NCBI RefSeq assembly: GCF_000308375.1
Contig: NZ_BAFQ01000158.1
Location: 1 to 49,879 of the forward strand
Length of the DNA stretch: 49,879 nucleotides
From: Nocardia aobensis NBRC 100429
GTDB lineage: Bacteria > Actinomycetota > Actinomycetes > Mycobacteriales > Mycobacteriaceae
Direction of reading: 5' to 3'
Positions 1 to 8,457 of this stretch are shown here, piece after piece. The notes beneath the pieces are model-generated. The model worked only from the letters and a program-made list of their open reading frames with translations. It did no database searches and was not told the DNA's origin. Positions within the stretch are counted from its first letter, which is position 1. Each line of letters opens with the position of its first letter. Both the position numbers and the translations under genes were made by a program.

Positions 1-1
1 G

Positions 2-937
2 CTGGTCGCCGTGGTCGCCGCCTGCGGTCTCGAAGCCGGCGGCGCCGTTCCGCTGCCGGTCGGGCCGGGCAGTATCGAGCCGATTCCCGCGCTCGACGGC
101 GTGCAGATCACCGTGGGCTCCAAGGATTTCACCGAACAGAACATCCTCGGCTATCTCATCGAATTCGCGCTCACCGCCGCCGGGGCTCAGGTCCGTGATC
201 TCACCAATATCACCGGATCGAACAGCCTGCGCGATGCGCAACTGCACGGACAGGTCGATATCGCGTACGACTACACCGGAACCGGATGGATCAACTATCT
301 GGGTAACGAGACACCGATTCCCGACTCCACGCGGCAATTCGAGGCGGTGCGCGATGCGGATCTCGCACAACACGGCATGGTCTGGGCCGATCCGGCGCCG
401 ATGAACAACACCTACACGATGGTGACCAATGCGGCCGCCGCCGCACGCACCGGCACCACGACGATTTCCGACTATGCCCGTCTGGTGAACACCGACCCGA
501 GTACGGGTCCGACCTGCCTCGGTACCGAATTCAGCGTCCGCCAGGACGGATTTCCGGGCCTGGCTCGCAAATACGGTATCGACCTCGGCAAGGTGCACAA
601 GCAGATCATGCAGGATTCGCTGGTGTATTCGGCCACCGCGAACGGCACCTGTCAATTCGGCGATGTCACCGCGACCGACGGCCGCACCAAGGCGCTGAAT
701 CTGGTGCAGCTCACCGACGATCTGAACTTCTTCCCCAAATACAATGCGGCACTGGTGATGCGGAAATCCTTCGCCGACGCGCATCCACAGGTGGCGCAGG
801 TCATGGCGCCGATCTCCGCACTGCTCACCAACGAGACGATCACCGAGTTGAACCGGAAGGTCGACGTCGACGGCGCCGAGCCGGCGACCGTCGCGCGCGA
901 TTGGCTGATCCGGCAGGGGTTCGTGACCGCCGGCTGA
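2..937 (+). CDS. Osmoprotectant ABC transporter substrate-binding lipoprotein (5' end outside window)
   Basis: Binds glycine betaine, choline or a similar osmolyte outside the membrane and delivers it to an OpuC/OsmF-type ABC importer. The frame is open from base 2. A lipobox-like run ending in Ala-Ala-Cys (Cys at bases 23-25) marks the end of a lipoprotein signal peptide, whose start lies to the left of the window. After it comes the family-typical VGSKDFTEQNILGYL stretch and a periplasmic type-2 binding fold of normal length (about 300 residues). The permease and ATPase genes are presumably upstream. The gene converges on the next one with only 3 bp between stops. Family assignment is firm; the ligand is inferred. 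Confidence 0.9.
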   Translation: MVAVVAACGLEAGGAVPLPVGPGSIEPIPALDGVQITVGSKDFTEQNILGYLIEFALTAAGAQVRDLTNITGSNSLRDAQLHGQVDIAYDYTGTGWINYLGNETPIPDSTRQFEAVRDADLAQHGMVWADPAPMNNTYTMVTNAAAAARTGTTTISDYARLVNTDPSTGPTCLGTEFSVRQDGFPGLARKYGIDLGKVHKQIMQDSLVYSATANGTCQFGDVTATDGRTKALNLVQLTDDLNFFPKYNAALVMRKSFADAHPQVAQVMAPISALLTNETITELNRKVDVDGAEPATVARDWLIRQGFVTAG

Positions 938-940
938 GGA

Positions 941-1504
941 TCAGGCGAGCGCCGTCCGCACCGCGAGCCAGCGACCGCCCGGGTCGGCATAACCGTGATA
1001 CATCAGCGGAATCCGTTGGTCCACACCGAAATAGCGGAAGACGGCCAGCATCGCCTGCCGCACCGAGTAATCGGCGAAGTCGTCGATGCGGCGCGGGCCG
1101 ATCGCATGTTCGGGCAGCACGGCCAGCCGCGCCATCTCCTCCGGATCACAGACGTCGAGGCCCATCGGCCCGTCGGCGATGTAGTGATCGTGGAAGATGT
1201 GACGCAGCTCCGACGCATCGGCATGCCGAGAGACGCAGGGCAGCAACCGAATTGCCGCGCCCGGCAGGGTCGGTGCTTCCAGTGCGGCGGTCAGCTCGGG
1301 ATCCGGCGCCGGCGCATCCCGAACCGGCACCTGTTCGAGCAGATGCAGCATGGACGCGCCCCGGACCCGCGGCTCGGGCACCAGGAACAGACTCACCATC
1401 GGTCCGGTATGGGCGGCATCGGTCAGACATACCCGCGTATGTGATCGATCGGGCGAACGCGGCGCGGCGGGCGTGGACGGGGGCGTGGTGATCGGGTCGG
1501 ACAT
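941..1504 (-). CDS. Hypothetical protein, 187 aa
   Basis: I do not recognise this protein. The ATG at 1504 is chosen because AGGAG lies about 8 bp upstream; a longer frame to 1651 has no ribosome site and a low-complexity Arg/Pro-rich start. The first 25 residues are Pro/Thr/Ser-rich. The rest is acidic and soluble-looking, with no membrane segment or signal peptide. A conserved-looking centre contains a His/Asp-rich run (ELRHIFHDHYIADGP), and the C-terminal part is rich in aromatic residues. It is convergent with the osmolyte-binding gene and probably monocistronic. Confidence 0.75.
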   Translation of the reverse strand: MSDPITTPPSTPAAPRSPDRSHTRVCLTDAAHTGPMVSLFLVPEPRVRGASMLHLLEQVPVRDAPAPDPELTAALEAPTLPGAAIRLLPCVSRHADASELRHIFHDHYIADGPMGLDVCDPEEMARLAVLPEHAIGPRRIDDFADYSVRQAMLAVFRYFGVDQRIPLMYHGYADPGGRWLAVRTALA

Positions 1505-1697
1505 GCGGTCTCCTGGAGGGGAGGGCGATCGACCCTCCTGCGAACGCGCTGGTACGAGGTCCGAAGCTGCGCCGGCCGCCGAGTTACCCGACTCGGACCG
1601 ATCTCCTCGACGTCCGACCGTTGTGCCATGAATTATAGGAGCCGGGGACACGACGCGACATCCGGAATCCGCTATCCGGTTGCTTCGGGGGGTGCGA

Positions 1698-2363
1698 TCA
1701 CGCGTTCAGCAGCCGCGGGAGTCCGCCCAGCTCCGTGTCGATGCGGCGGCGCACCGCCGGCCATTCCTCGTCCAGGATGGAATAGAACGCGGTGCTGCGC
1801 ACGGTACCGTCCAAGCCGCGCGAATGTGCCCGGCGGACGCCGTCGCTGGTCGCGCCCAGACGCTCGATCGCCGTGCGCGAGCGGACGTTTCGCACATCGA
1901 CGCGCAGCGCGATCCGGCGGACCCGCCACACGTCGAAGGCGTGCTCGAGCAGCAACAGTTTCGACTCCAGATTGATACCGGCGCCGCGCGCTCGTGGGCA
2001 GAGCCAGGTATTGCCGATTTCGGCGGCGTCGGGCACCGCGAGCAGCGGATCTCCGGTCGGCATACCGTGCACGACCGGCCACACCATCGGCCCCTGCCAA
2101 TAGTCGAAACGGCAGAAGCGCGTCGAGCCCAGTACCCGGTTGTCGGCCGTGGCGACGACCGCGAAGGCCAGTGCCGAACCGACCGCGTGCGCCGCCGCGG
2201 CCTGGGCGACATAGTCCGCGGCCTCGGCTCGGCCGTGCGGTACGGGGGTGAACGCGAACGCATCGCGATCCGCGGCGCCCGCCTCGGCGAGCCCCGGAAC
2301 ATGGTGCGGTGCCAAAGGTTCCAGCCGCACGTGGCGGCCGGTCAGGATGACGGGTGCAGGCAC
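1698..2363 (-). CDS. GNAT family N-acetyltransferase (RimJ/RimL type)
   Basis: Predicted to transfer an acetyl group from acetyl-CoA to a protein N-terminus or a small amine. The start chosen is GTG at 2363, preceded by GAGGGA, which gives the usual family opening PVILTGRHVRLEPL and 221 residues. The Acetyltransf_3 signature is visible: the IGNTWLCPRARGAGINLESK region (beta4 and acetyl-CoA loop) and NVRSRTAIERLGATSDG near the C-terminus (the family's N-x-x-S-x-x-x-x-x-x-x-G-F/A motif). A longer frame to 2468 lacks a ribosome site. The substrate cannot be told from sequence. It is divergent from the HAD-like gene at 2693. Confidence 0.88.
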   Translation of the reverse strand: MPAPVILTGRHVRLEPLAPHHVPGLAEAGAADRDAFAFTPVPHGRAEAADYVAQAAAAHAVGSALAFAVVATADNRVLGSTRFCRFDYWQGPMVWPVVHGMPTGDPLLAVPDAAEIGNTWLCPRARGAGINLESKLLLLEHAFDVWRVRRIALRVDVRNVRSRTAIERLGATSDGVRRAHSRGLDGTVRSTAFYSILDEEWPAVRRRIDTELGGLPRLLNA

Positions 2364-2692
2364 GTTCCCTCGATCTTTCGGGACGGACTCCGGTAACGCC
2401 CAACGATCGTCACACCGGCCTACAACGCTCCGGATCGACGACCAGTCCTGGCGCGCCGGCAGCAGCATCGGACAGTGAGATGAACGATAACCGAACGTGT
2501 GCCGTCGTCAATGCAGGTGTGGCTTAAATTTTACGGGATTGCTCGCGTGTCGCTCGGCGCGTCGCAGGGCGGTTTTCGGCGTCCTTTTCGGTGCGTTCGC
2601 CCCGGTTATCGGGTCGACACGAAACCGTTGCCGGAGTGCCGGACTCCTCCGGATGTGCCGTCGTAGCCTGGTAAGAGCGAACGGGGGGCGTC
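2364..2692. other. 329-bp divergent intergenic region
   Basis: Separates the GNAT gene from the HAD-like gene and must hold both promoters. It has a short AT-rich patch around 2523-2537. I see no convincing operator, RNA gene or conserved small ORF in it. Confidence 0.5.
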
Positions 2693-3247
2693 ATGACCGA
2701 AACATCACGCGCGGCGATCCTGCTCGACGTCGACGGCCCCCTCAATCCCTACCCCCGGCCCGCGCACCCGCCCCCGCACGGGTATCTGCCTTATGTGTTG
2801 CAGCACAGCATCATTCCCGCGATACCGCCCATCGACCAGCAGGTGCTACTCGATGCCGCGGTCGGCTCGCGACTGCTGGAACTGGCCGAAATCACCGATG
2901 CCGAACTCGTGTGGGCGACCGCGTGGGAGTACGAGGCCAATACGGTCCTCGGTCCCGTCCTCGGATTGCCGCCGCTGGAGGTGATCATCTTCGAGGACAC
3001 CGGAATTCGGCATCGCGAGGGCCACCACGGAAAGCTTCCGACCATCGACCGCTGGGCCGGACGCCGGCCGCTGTGCTGGTTCGACGACGAATTCCAGCCC
3101 GCCGACCAGGGCTGGGCCGAACGCCGTACCGACACCGTCGCACCCACCCTGCTCGTCCCGGTCGACCGCCACACCGGTTTGACCCCCGACCACCTCGAGG
3201 TCGCCAGGGCGTTCCTGGAGCCGCTTCGCGGGCCGCGAACTCGCTAG
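2693..3247 (+). CDS. HAD-superfamily domain protein, 184 aa
   Basis: Likely a haloacid-dehalogenase-fold phosphatase or related hydrolase. Motif I is the N-terminal LLDVDGPLNPY (residues about 9-19, D-x-D-G). WATAWE (about 74-79) can serve as the motif II region with its Thr, and WFDDE (about 127-131) as motif IV acidic residues that hold Mg2+. Length is short because only the core without a large cap is present. The ATG follows GGGGGG. Its 3' end overlaps the stop of the opposing desaturase-like gene by 4 bp. Substrate unknown. Confidence 0.82.
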   Translation: MTETSRAAILLDVDGPLNPYPRPAHPPPHGYLPYVLQHSIIPAIPPIDQQVLLDAAVGSRLLELAEITDAELVWATAWEYEANTVLGPVLGLPPLEVIIFEDTGIRHREGHHGKLPTIDRWAGRRPLCWFDDEFQPADQGWAERRTDTVAPTLLVPVDRHTGLTPDHLEVARAFLEPLRGPRTR

Positions 3248-4602
3248 AGCGGCGGCAGTCGCAGCAGCGCCGCCACTGCCTTCGAGGCGCTCTGAACAGC
3301 GCTTTCCATCGTGGCAGACCAGTCGGTGCGGGTCCAGTCCCCCGCCAGCATCAGGGTCGGCACCGAGGTGCGCTGATCGGGCCGCAGCCCGTCGGTGCCC
3401 AGGGCCTGGGAGAAGGTCGCCTTCGGCATCTTGACCACATGACCGTGCACCACCCGCGCATCGGCCGCATCGGGGTAGTAGCGGCGCAGCAGCGCCATCT
3501 GCTCGTCGAGGATGTCGTCGCTGCTCTTGTGGATCTGCTCGTAGGCGCCGCTGGTGGTCAGGCAGTACAGCCAGGTGCCGTCCGGTTCGCGGCCGTGCAT
3601 GCGCTGGCGGTCGAACACCTCGTCGATCACCCCGGTCCCGCCGATGATCGCCTCCATCGCACTGCGGGTGCCGAGCGGGCGGTCCAGATACAGATTGGTG
3701 CTGACGATCGGGGTGGCGCCCAATTTGTCTGCGGCGGCGTAGATCTCGGCGTGTTCGGGTAGCTCGTCGAGCAGGCCGTGGATCCGGGAATTGGGTACGG
3801 CGCAGATCACGGCATCGGCCGGGACCGTGCTGCCGTCCACCAGATCGACACCGGTCACCGCCCCGTCCTCGATCCGGATTCGGTCCGCCACCGCGCGATA
3901 GCGAACCTCGACGCCGTGGCGGCCGAACACCTCCTCCGCACCGGTGATGTAGAGCGTATCGAGGTCGACGGTCGGATAGCCGATGGTGACCGCGCGCCGA
4001 TCCCGCACACCCAGCCGGATGCCGGTGGCCAGCACATCGGCGAAGACCTTCGCGCATTCACGCTGCACCGGTTCGGCGGCGATGCCCAGCGCGAGCCAAT
4101 CCCACAGCGCCTCACGGGCTTTCGCGGGCATACCGATGCGCTCGAACCACTGTTCGGTGGTGATGTCGGCCAGATCCGCGGGCTGGAACAGACATTGCAG
4201 CCCCAGCCGCATCGTCGCCCGCGCGGCGGCCAGTCGCTCCACCAGCCCGGCGTCCGGATGGGCGCCCAACAGTGTGCCGAACGCCCGGATGCCTCTGGTG
4301 TGCAACGCCGTTGCGCGTCCGCCCGGCCAGCGCAGCGTGCCTCCGGTGGGGAATTCCACGTATTTCTCGGTGCCGACGCTCGCGAGGTACCGGAAGAGGT
4401 GGTGGTATCCGCTGGCGATCACATGCTGGCCGTTGTCGGGAGTATCGCCGACCTCGGCGACCGTCATCGCCTGGGTGCGACCACCGAGCCGGGCCCGGCG
4501 TTCCAGCAGTGTCACCCGCTTCCCGGCCTCGGCCAGCCAGACGGCCGCGGCGAGCCCGGCCAGACCACCACCGATCACCACGAACCGACGAGCGTCGTTC
4601 AT
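3244..4602 (-). CDS. hpnE: FAD-dependent desaturase / hydroxysqualene dehydroxylase-like protein
   Basis: Amine-oxidase/phytoene-desaturase fold. In the HpnE subgroup the enzyme reduces hydroxysqualene to squalene with FAD. The N-terminus shows the dinucleotide-binding Rossmann motif (VVIGGGLAGLAAAVWLAEAGKRVTLLE, given here only as a position: residues about 7-31), followed by the RLGGRT loop. The C-terminal FAD motif is around LMLAGDWTRTDW. The product is 452 aa, normal for the family. The ATG at 4602 is chosen for the GGAGG about 8 bp upstream, although the frame is open to 4713. No other squalene or hopanoid genes lie beside it, so the exact substrate (squalene or carotenoid type) is inferred, and the symbol is tentative. 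Confidence 0.78.
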   Translation of the reverse strand: MNDARRFVVIGGGLAGLAAAVWLAEAGKRVTLLERRARLGGRTQAMTVAEVGDTPDNGQHVIASGYHHLFRYLASVGTEKYVEFPTGGTLRWPGGRATALHTRGIRAFGTLLGAHPDAGLVERLAAARATMRLGLQCLFQPADLADITTEQWFERIGMPAKAREALWDWLALGIAAEPVQRECAKVFADVLATGIRLGVRDRRAVTIGYPTVDLDTLYITGAEEVFGRHGVEVRYRAVADRIRIEDGAVTGVDLVDGSTVPADAVICAVPNSRIHGLLDELPEHAEIYAAADKLGATPIVSTNLYLDRPLGTRSAMEAIIGGTGVIDEVFDRQRMHGREPDGTWLYCLTTSGAYEQIHKSSDDILDEQMALLRRYYPDAADARVVHGHVVKMPKATFSQALGTDGLRPDQRTSVPTLMLAGDWTRTDWSATMESAVQSASKAVAALLRLPPL

Positions 4603-4724
4603 TCGAACCTCCGTGCGCGACAGCGGGTTTCGACCCGCGGCGACCTCGATCCGAAGGCCGAGCCGCACCGAGCCGGTTCCGATCACTGTAGGCAGGTCAC
4701 CACCCACGGTCAACGGTGAGTGAA

Positions 4725-4737
4725 AATGCGTCGCATT
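4725..4737. promoter_or_regulatory. 13-bp palindrome, possible operator
   Basis: AATGCG-T-CGCATT is a perfect 6-bp inverted repeat around one base. It lies between the divergent desaturase-like gene and the small gene at 4817, and GTGAG/CTCAC arms sit further out but asymmetrically. Its position suits an operator, but no regulator gene is adjacent. Confidence 0.35.
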
Positions 4738-4816
4738 CTCTCACCTCCGGTGGGGGCTCCGCCGAACATCGACGCGGGAGAATGGTCGCCTCAACTCGAC
4801 AAGATCCGGAGTCGCA

Positions 4817-5101
4817 ATGCAATTCATGGTTCTCTCCCGTCGCCGCACCGAGACGTTCACCGATGCGGACTTCGAGGAGGTACTCCCGGCCGAAACCGAC
4901 CATGTTCGCAAGCTCTACCTCGACGGCGTCGTCCGCCAGATCTGGCTGCGCGGCGATATCGCCGGCGCCTGCTTCACCATCGAGGCGGCCGATGCCGAAC
5001 AGGCGAACGCCATCGTCGCGCGACTGCCGATGGCCGCGGCCGGAGTCTCCGAATTCACCGTGATCCCACTGAGCCCCTACCGCGGTTTCGGCGGGGCCTA
5101 G
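4817..5101 (+). CDS. Muconolactone isomerase-like / ferredoxin-like fold small protein, 94 aa
   Basis: A dimeric alpha-beta-barrel-type protein by appearance. It opens MQFMVLSRRRTETF and later has the pattern of muconolactone isomerase-like proteins (a reporter of how residues GVVRQIWLRGDIAG lead into FTIEAADAEQANAIV). These proteins are usually about 90-100 aa, as here. The start is ATG 4817 with CCGGAG upstream. Only a general fold can be assigned; whether it has catalytic activity is not known. Divergent from the desaturase-like gene and convergent with the SDR gene. Confidence 0.7.
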   Translation: MQFMVLSRRRTETFTDADFEEVLPAETDHVRKLYLDGVVRQIWLRGDIAGACFTIEAADAEQANAIVARLPMAAAGVSEFTVIPLSPYRGFGGA

Positions 5102-5126
5102 CGGAGTTCATGGCGGATCGGACGCC

Positions 5127-5966
5127 CTACTTGAGCATGCTGCCCGCGTCGACGGTCACCGGCAGGCCGGTGATGTAGCGCGATTCGTCCGAGGCCAGGA
5201 ACAGCACGGCGTTGCTGATATCCACCGGCTCGACCCAGCCGACCGGCAGCACGTGCATGAACTTCGCCACCGGTTCGAAATCCTCGACGCCCGGATTCTC
5301 CAGATCCGGGCGGAACATCTTCATCGTGCCCTCGTTCATGAACATCGGGGTGTTGACGTTGGTCGGGTGGACGGAATTGACCCGGATCGAATTCGCGCCC
5401 AGTTCGACCGCGAAGGTCCGCATCAGGCCGACCACGCCGTGCTTGGCGGCGACGTAATGCCCGGTGTTCGGATATGCCTTGAGTCCGCCGACCGAACTGG
5501 TCAGAATGATCGAGCCACCGTTGCCACCGGAAATCAGATGCGGCACACCGGCTTTCACGGTCTTCCAGACGCCCTCCAGGTTGATGCCGATCATCGTGTT
5601 CCAGTCCTGCTCGCTGGTTTCGGCCAGGGTCGCACCCCCGTTGCCGATCCCGGCGTTCGCCACGATGATGTCGAGCCGGCCCAGCTGCTCGACCCCGTTG
5701 TCCACGGCAGCCTTCAACGCGTCGAAATCGCGGACGTCTACCTCGGCGGTCACGATGCGGCGCCCGAGACCCTTGACCAGCTCCACCGTCTCCGCCAGAT
5801 CCGCCGGGGTCGAGGACGGAATCAGATCGGTGCCGCTCACCGGTTTGCAGACGTCGACGGCGATGATGTCGGCGCCCTCCTCCGCGAGTCGCACCGCATG
5901 ACTTCGCCCCTGGCCGCGTGCCGCACCAGTGATGAAGGCGACCTTGCCCTCTACCCGCCCAGCCAT
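5127..5966 (-). CDS. Mycofactocin-coupled SDR family oxidoreductase
   Basis: NAD-dependent alcohol or carveol-type dehydrogenase of the short-chain superfamily whose bound nicotinamide is thought to be recycled by the redox cofactor mycofactocin. The 279-aa product has TGAARGQG (residues about 14-21), NAG (about 104-106), the catalytic Ser in LTSSVGG and Tyr/Lys in YVAAKHG. Between the second beta strand and helix C it carries the extra loop after VDVCKPV with SGTDLIPSSTPADLAETV, the hallmark of the mycofactocin subgroup. The mft biosynthesis genes are not in the window. The ATG at 5966 has a GAGGTGCG-like ribosome site. Confidence 0.9.
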   Translation of the reverse strand: MAGRVEGKVAFITGAARGQGRSHAVRLAEEGADIIAVDVCKPVSGTDLIPSSTPADLAETVELVKGLGRRIVTAEVDVRDFDALKAAVDNGVEQLGRLDIIVANAGIGNGGATLAETSEQDWNTMIGINLEGVWKTVKAGVPHLISGGNGGSIILTSSVGGLKAYPNTGHYVAAKHGVVGLMRTFAVELGANSIRVNSVHPTNVNTPMFMNEGTMKMFRPDLENPGVEDFEPVAKFMHVLPVGWVEPVDISNAVLFLASDESRYITGLPVTVDAGSMLK

Positions 5967-6033
5967 AACGCACCTCGTTCATTGCCACTCGAGCACACCG
6001 ATGCCCGATGTCGGATTGCCGACCACCCGCGCC

Positions 6034-6045
6034 GAGCGATCGCTC
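6034..6045. promoter_or_regulatory. 12-bp perfect palindrome upstream of the SDR gene
   Basis: GAGCGATCGCTC is a perfect palindrome, 68 bp upstream of the SDR start and inside its likely promoter. It could bind a TetR-type dimer, but no regulator is adjacent and short GATC-centred palindromes also arise by chance. Confidence 0.3.
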
Positions 6046-6105
6046 ACTTGCTAATGGGATTCTCCAACATCAAGAATGAAATTTCCATACCTGGCCCGGG
6101 TGCGT

Positions 6106-6804
6106 TCAGTGGTCGGCGCTCGCCTGCTGCCGGATCCACCGCAGCAGGGTGGGATTGCCGGAATCGGTGGTGATCACCCCGGCCGCGGCGCGGACGAAGC
6201 GCCCCTCGGTGACGGCGGCCAGCATGCTCGCGGCCAGATCGCTGCGGGCGGTGAATATCCCGTCGGCATGCCCCTCGACCATCGTGTAATCGGTGACGTC
6301 GGGGCGGTCGTAGAGGCCACTCGGGCGCACCACGGTCCAGTCCCGATCACTGTCGCGCAGCAGCGATTCCATCCGCCGCATATCGTCGTACAGCGTTTTG
6401 CCCGCCACCCGCGTCACATACGGCACCAGCAGCCGGTTGAAGAGGAAGCCACCCTCGCTGTAGGGGCGCGGATCGACCCCGGCCGAACTCACCACCACGA
6501 CCCGGCCCACGCCGTGGCGCCGCATCGCCGTCACGATGTTCGACACACCGTCGGAATAGGTGGTGATCGGTTCCTTGCTCGGCGGCACACCGAGCGCGGA
6601 CAGCACCGCGTCCCGCCCCTTCACCGCGGTGTCGACCGCCCCCGGATCGAGGACATCGGCGCCGATCACCTCGAGCCGATCATGGCGCAGCGGGAATTCG
6701 CCCGGCTGCCGCGTCACCGCCGCGACCTGATGCCCGGCGGCCAGAGCCTGGGCGGTGAGCTGGCGACCGGTGGGACCGTTGGCCCCGAAGATGGTGATAC
6801 GCAT
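6106..6804 (-). CDS. NAD(P)H-binding protein, SDR atypical (NmrA/YwnB-like)
   Basis: An extended or atypical short-chain dehydrogenase fold protein that binds NAD(P); it could be a flavin reductase-like or anchoring protein. The N-terminus MRITIFGANGPTGRQL (residues 1-16) holds the GxxGxxG nucleotide-binding turn. VVVVSSAGV (about 98-106) and WTVVRPSGLYD (about 154-164) are typical of the NAD(P)-bd_10 group. The ATG at 6804 follows GAAGGAAAG, and an upstream extension is GC-rich non-coding. Product 232 aa. No substrate can be inferred. Confidence 0.85.
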   Translation of the reverse strand: MRITIFGANGPTGRQLTAQALAAGHQVAAVTRQPGEFPLRHDRLEVIGADVLDPGAVDTAVKGRDAVLSALGVPPSKEPITTYSDGVSNIVTAMRRHGVGRVVVVSSAGVDPRPYSEGGFLFNRLLVPYVTRVAGKTLYDDMRRMESLLRDSDRDWTVVRPSGLYDRPDVTDYTMVEGHADGIFTARSDLAASMLAAVTEGRFVRAAAGVITTDSGNPTLLRWIRQQASADH

Positions 6805-6981
6805 GGTCTTTCCTTCGGACAGCGGAGACGGACCGGCGGCGAGCTGAGCCGCCGCAGTCGCCGAACCCTCGTTGCGTGGACGCACACAAGACGCCCGCCG
6901 GGCCCGTCGCATGACAACCCGCGGCGGTGATCTACATCACCGGCGGTCGTCACCGCCCGGGATGCAGGACTGAATCGCGCG

Positions 6982-7662
6982 CTATCCGGAGGCCAGGGCT
7001 TCGATCGCCCGGCCGATCAGCATCGTTCCCACGAGGAACAGCAGCACCATCATCACGGTTCGGTCGTTGGCGACCAACCAGGTCTTGGTGGCGGCGAGGG
7101 GCTGGTCGAGCCGATCGCCCGCGACCAGGTAGGCGGCGACCGGCGCGATGCAGGTGGCCAGCGCGATCACGAGGAAGATCGCACCGGCGCCCAGCGCTCT
7201 GGGCGCCGAAAACCGCGCCTCCGCGATGTCGAGCCCACCCATGACGGCGGGCACGAGCGTGCTGACATCGATGATCACGAACGCCACGCCGAGTCCGAAG
7301 GCGCCCACCGGAGTCACGCGGTCGACTCGGTCCCACAGCTTCCGCGGCTTCTCCACGCCACGTGTGCGCTGGTACCCGAACCACACCGCGACACCGAGCA
7401 GCCCGATCCCGCCACAGAGCCGGATGATCGAGGTCGCGGTCGAGGCGTGATGGGGATGCAGATGCTCGGCGGTGGACGCGCCGATCAGCAGCGCCACCGC
7501 GGCGACGAGCACCGCGAATCCGCAGATCCGCCCGAGCAGATATCCGCTGCTCTTCGCTCGCGCCTGCCCCGACACCAGCATCAGCACCGCGACGATCAGC
7601 GGCAGCGGACTTACCGCGATCGCGGCGGCCAATGGCAGGGTCCTGCCGATCACGATGCCCAT
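6982..7662 (-). CDS. GAP family membrane protein (Sap/GPL-addressing type)
   Basis: A 226-aa integral membrane protein with about six hydrophobic segments (near the N-terminus at LPLAAAIAVSPLPLIVAVLML, then around residues 45-65, 80-95, 120-140, 150-175 and 205-222). This organisation resembles the GAP/Sap proteins that help move glycolipids such as glycopeptidolipid or sulfolipid across the membrane in mycobacteria. The ATG at 7662 is preceded by GGAAGG; the 13 extra codons upstream lack support. A role in glycolipid export is family knowledge, not shown here. Confidence 0.8.
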   Translation of the reverse strand: MGIVIGRTLPLAAAIAVSPLPLIVAVLMLVSGQARAKSSGYLLGRICGFAVLVAAVALLIGASTAEHLHPHHASTATSIIRLCGGIGLLGVAVWFGYQRTRGVEKPRKLWDRVDRVTPVGAFGLGVAFVIIDVSTLVPAVMGGLDIAEARFSAPRALGAGAIFLVIALATCIAPVAAYLVAGDRLDQPLAATKTWLVANDRTVMMVLLFLVGTMLIGRAIEALASG

Positions 7663-7775
7663 CCGCCGTTCCTTCCACCCGCCCGAGCGAATATTTGCCA
7701 AGGACTCGCTGTCATGTGGCTACAGGTTCGGAACTCCAACCATTTCTGGCAATCTAGCTGGGACTATAAGCCATA

Positions 7776-7795
7776 TTCGAGGCGCTCAGCTCGAA
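7776..7795. promoter_or_regulatory. Inverted repeat TTCGAG-N8-CTCGAA
   Basis: Perfect 6-bp arms in the 208-bp gap between the DoxX gene and the GAP gene, both read leftward. It may be an operator for the GAP promoter or a weak hairpin after DoxX. No T-run follows on either strand. Confidence 0.35.
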
Positions 7796-7870
7796 TTGCC
7801 AGCGATCCCCAGTCAGTGTCGGTCACCGGCGCGCGACAGCAGCGTCGCGGTGACGCGGACGGCGTATCGC

Positions 7871-8236
7871 TCACAACCACACGGTGGACAACCACGCGGC
7901 GACGAGGGCCAGCACCAGCAGGACGACATTCAGGCCGATCAGCTTCACCTCGCCGCGGCGCAGATGCAGCACGAGCGCACCGATCTGCACCAGCGCCAAT
8001 CCGACGGCGGCCAGAAGCGCGAGAACCACGGCGATGCCGGTCAGCGGCGGCAGGATCAGCCCGGCCGCGCCGAGCACCTCGCTCACACCGATGCCCCGCA
8101 CCAGCCCCAGCGGCACGGTATCGATCCACCCCATCATCGGCCGGAGCTGATCCTTCGAGCGCAGAATCTTGATTCCGCCCGAGTAGAGGTAGAACACCGC
8201 CAGCAGCGCCCCGACGATCCAGTACGCGATTTCCAC
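7871..8236 (-). CDS. DoxX family membrane protein
   Basis: A 121-aa protein of four predicted membrane helices, typical of the small DoxX family. It opens VEIAYWIVGALLAVFYLYSGGIK (residues 1-23, first helix) and contains the GVSEVLGAAGLILPP second helix region. The start chosen is GTG at 8236, with GGAGG 8 bp upstream; the TTG at 8248 would overlap that ribosome site. In actinobacteria DoxX-like proteins are linked to redox stress in some cases, but no function is proven for this one. It is divergent from the oxygenase gene at 8458 and shares its promoter region. Confidence 0.85.
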   Translation of the reverse strand: MEIAYWIVGALLAVFYLYSGGIKILRSKDQLRPMMGWIDTVPLGLVRGIGVSEVLGAAGLILPPLTGIAVVLALLAAVGLALVQIGALVLHLRRGEVKLIGLNVVLLVLALVAAWLSTVWL

Positions 8237-8384
8237 CGCAGCCTCCAAAGTTACGAACAGTAAGCAGCAGCATCATCGTCGCTCATTTCGCATGCCGTCG
8301 CGCTCGCCAACTGAGCCGCGGCACACAGTGCGGCGATCGATGCCCACCGCCACGATCACGACTCGCGGCGGGACTGAGTCCTAC

Positions 8385-8405
8385 TTCTGGCAGGGGACCT
8401 TGCCA
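8385..8405 (+). promoter_or_regulatory. Operator-like repeat 1 (MpaB/DoxX promoter region)
   Basis: First of two near-identical 21-bp sites (18 of 21 bases match) that start exactly 30 bp apart. The sequence runs TTCTGGCAG...CTTGCCA, with TGGCA and TGCCA as inverted half-sites. It sits between the divergent DoxX and oxygenase genes. Confidence 0.6.
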
Positions 8406-8414
8406 AAATAGAAT

Positions 8415-8435
8415 TTCTGGTAGAGGATCTTGCCA
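8415..8435 (+). promoter_or_regulatory. Operator-like repeat 2 (MpaB/DoxX promoter region)
   Basis: Second copy of the 21-bp site; here TCTGG and CCAGA form perfect outer arms if one base on the right is included. It ends 22 bp before the oxygenase start codon, so a bound repressor would block transcription or its start. The 30-bp spacing places both copies on the same face of the helix. Confidence 0.6.
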
Positions 8436-8457
8436 GATCTTCGATGAGGAGGACCTC

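Noticed and set aside
2497..3762. 421-codon plus-strand frame
   Set aside because: It runs across the HAD-like gene and into the opposite-strand desaturase gene, is Arg/Pro-rich, and has no family pattern; a shadow of high-GC codon bias.
7741..7760. Third copy of the MpaB operator upstream of the GAP gene
   Set aside because: Only the first eight bases (TTCTGGCA) match; the right half-site is missing.
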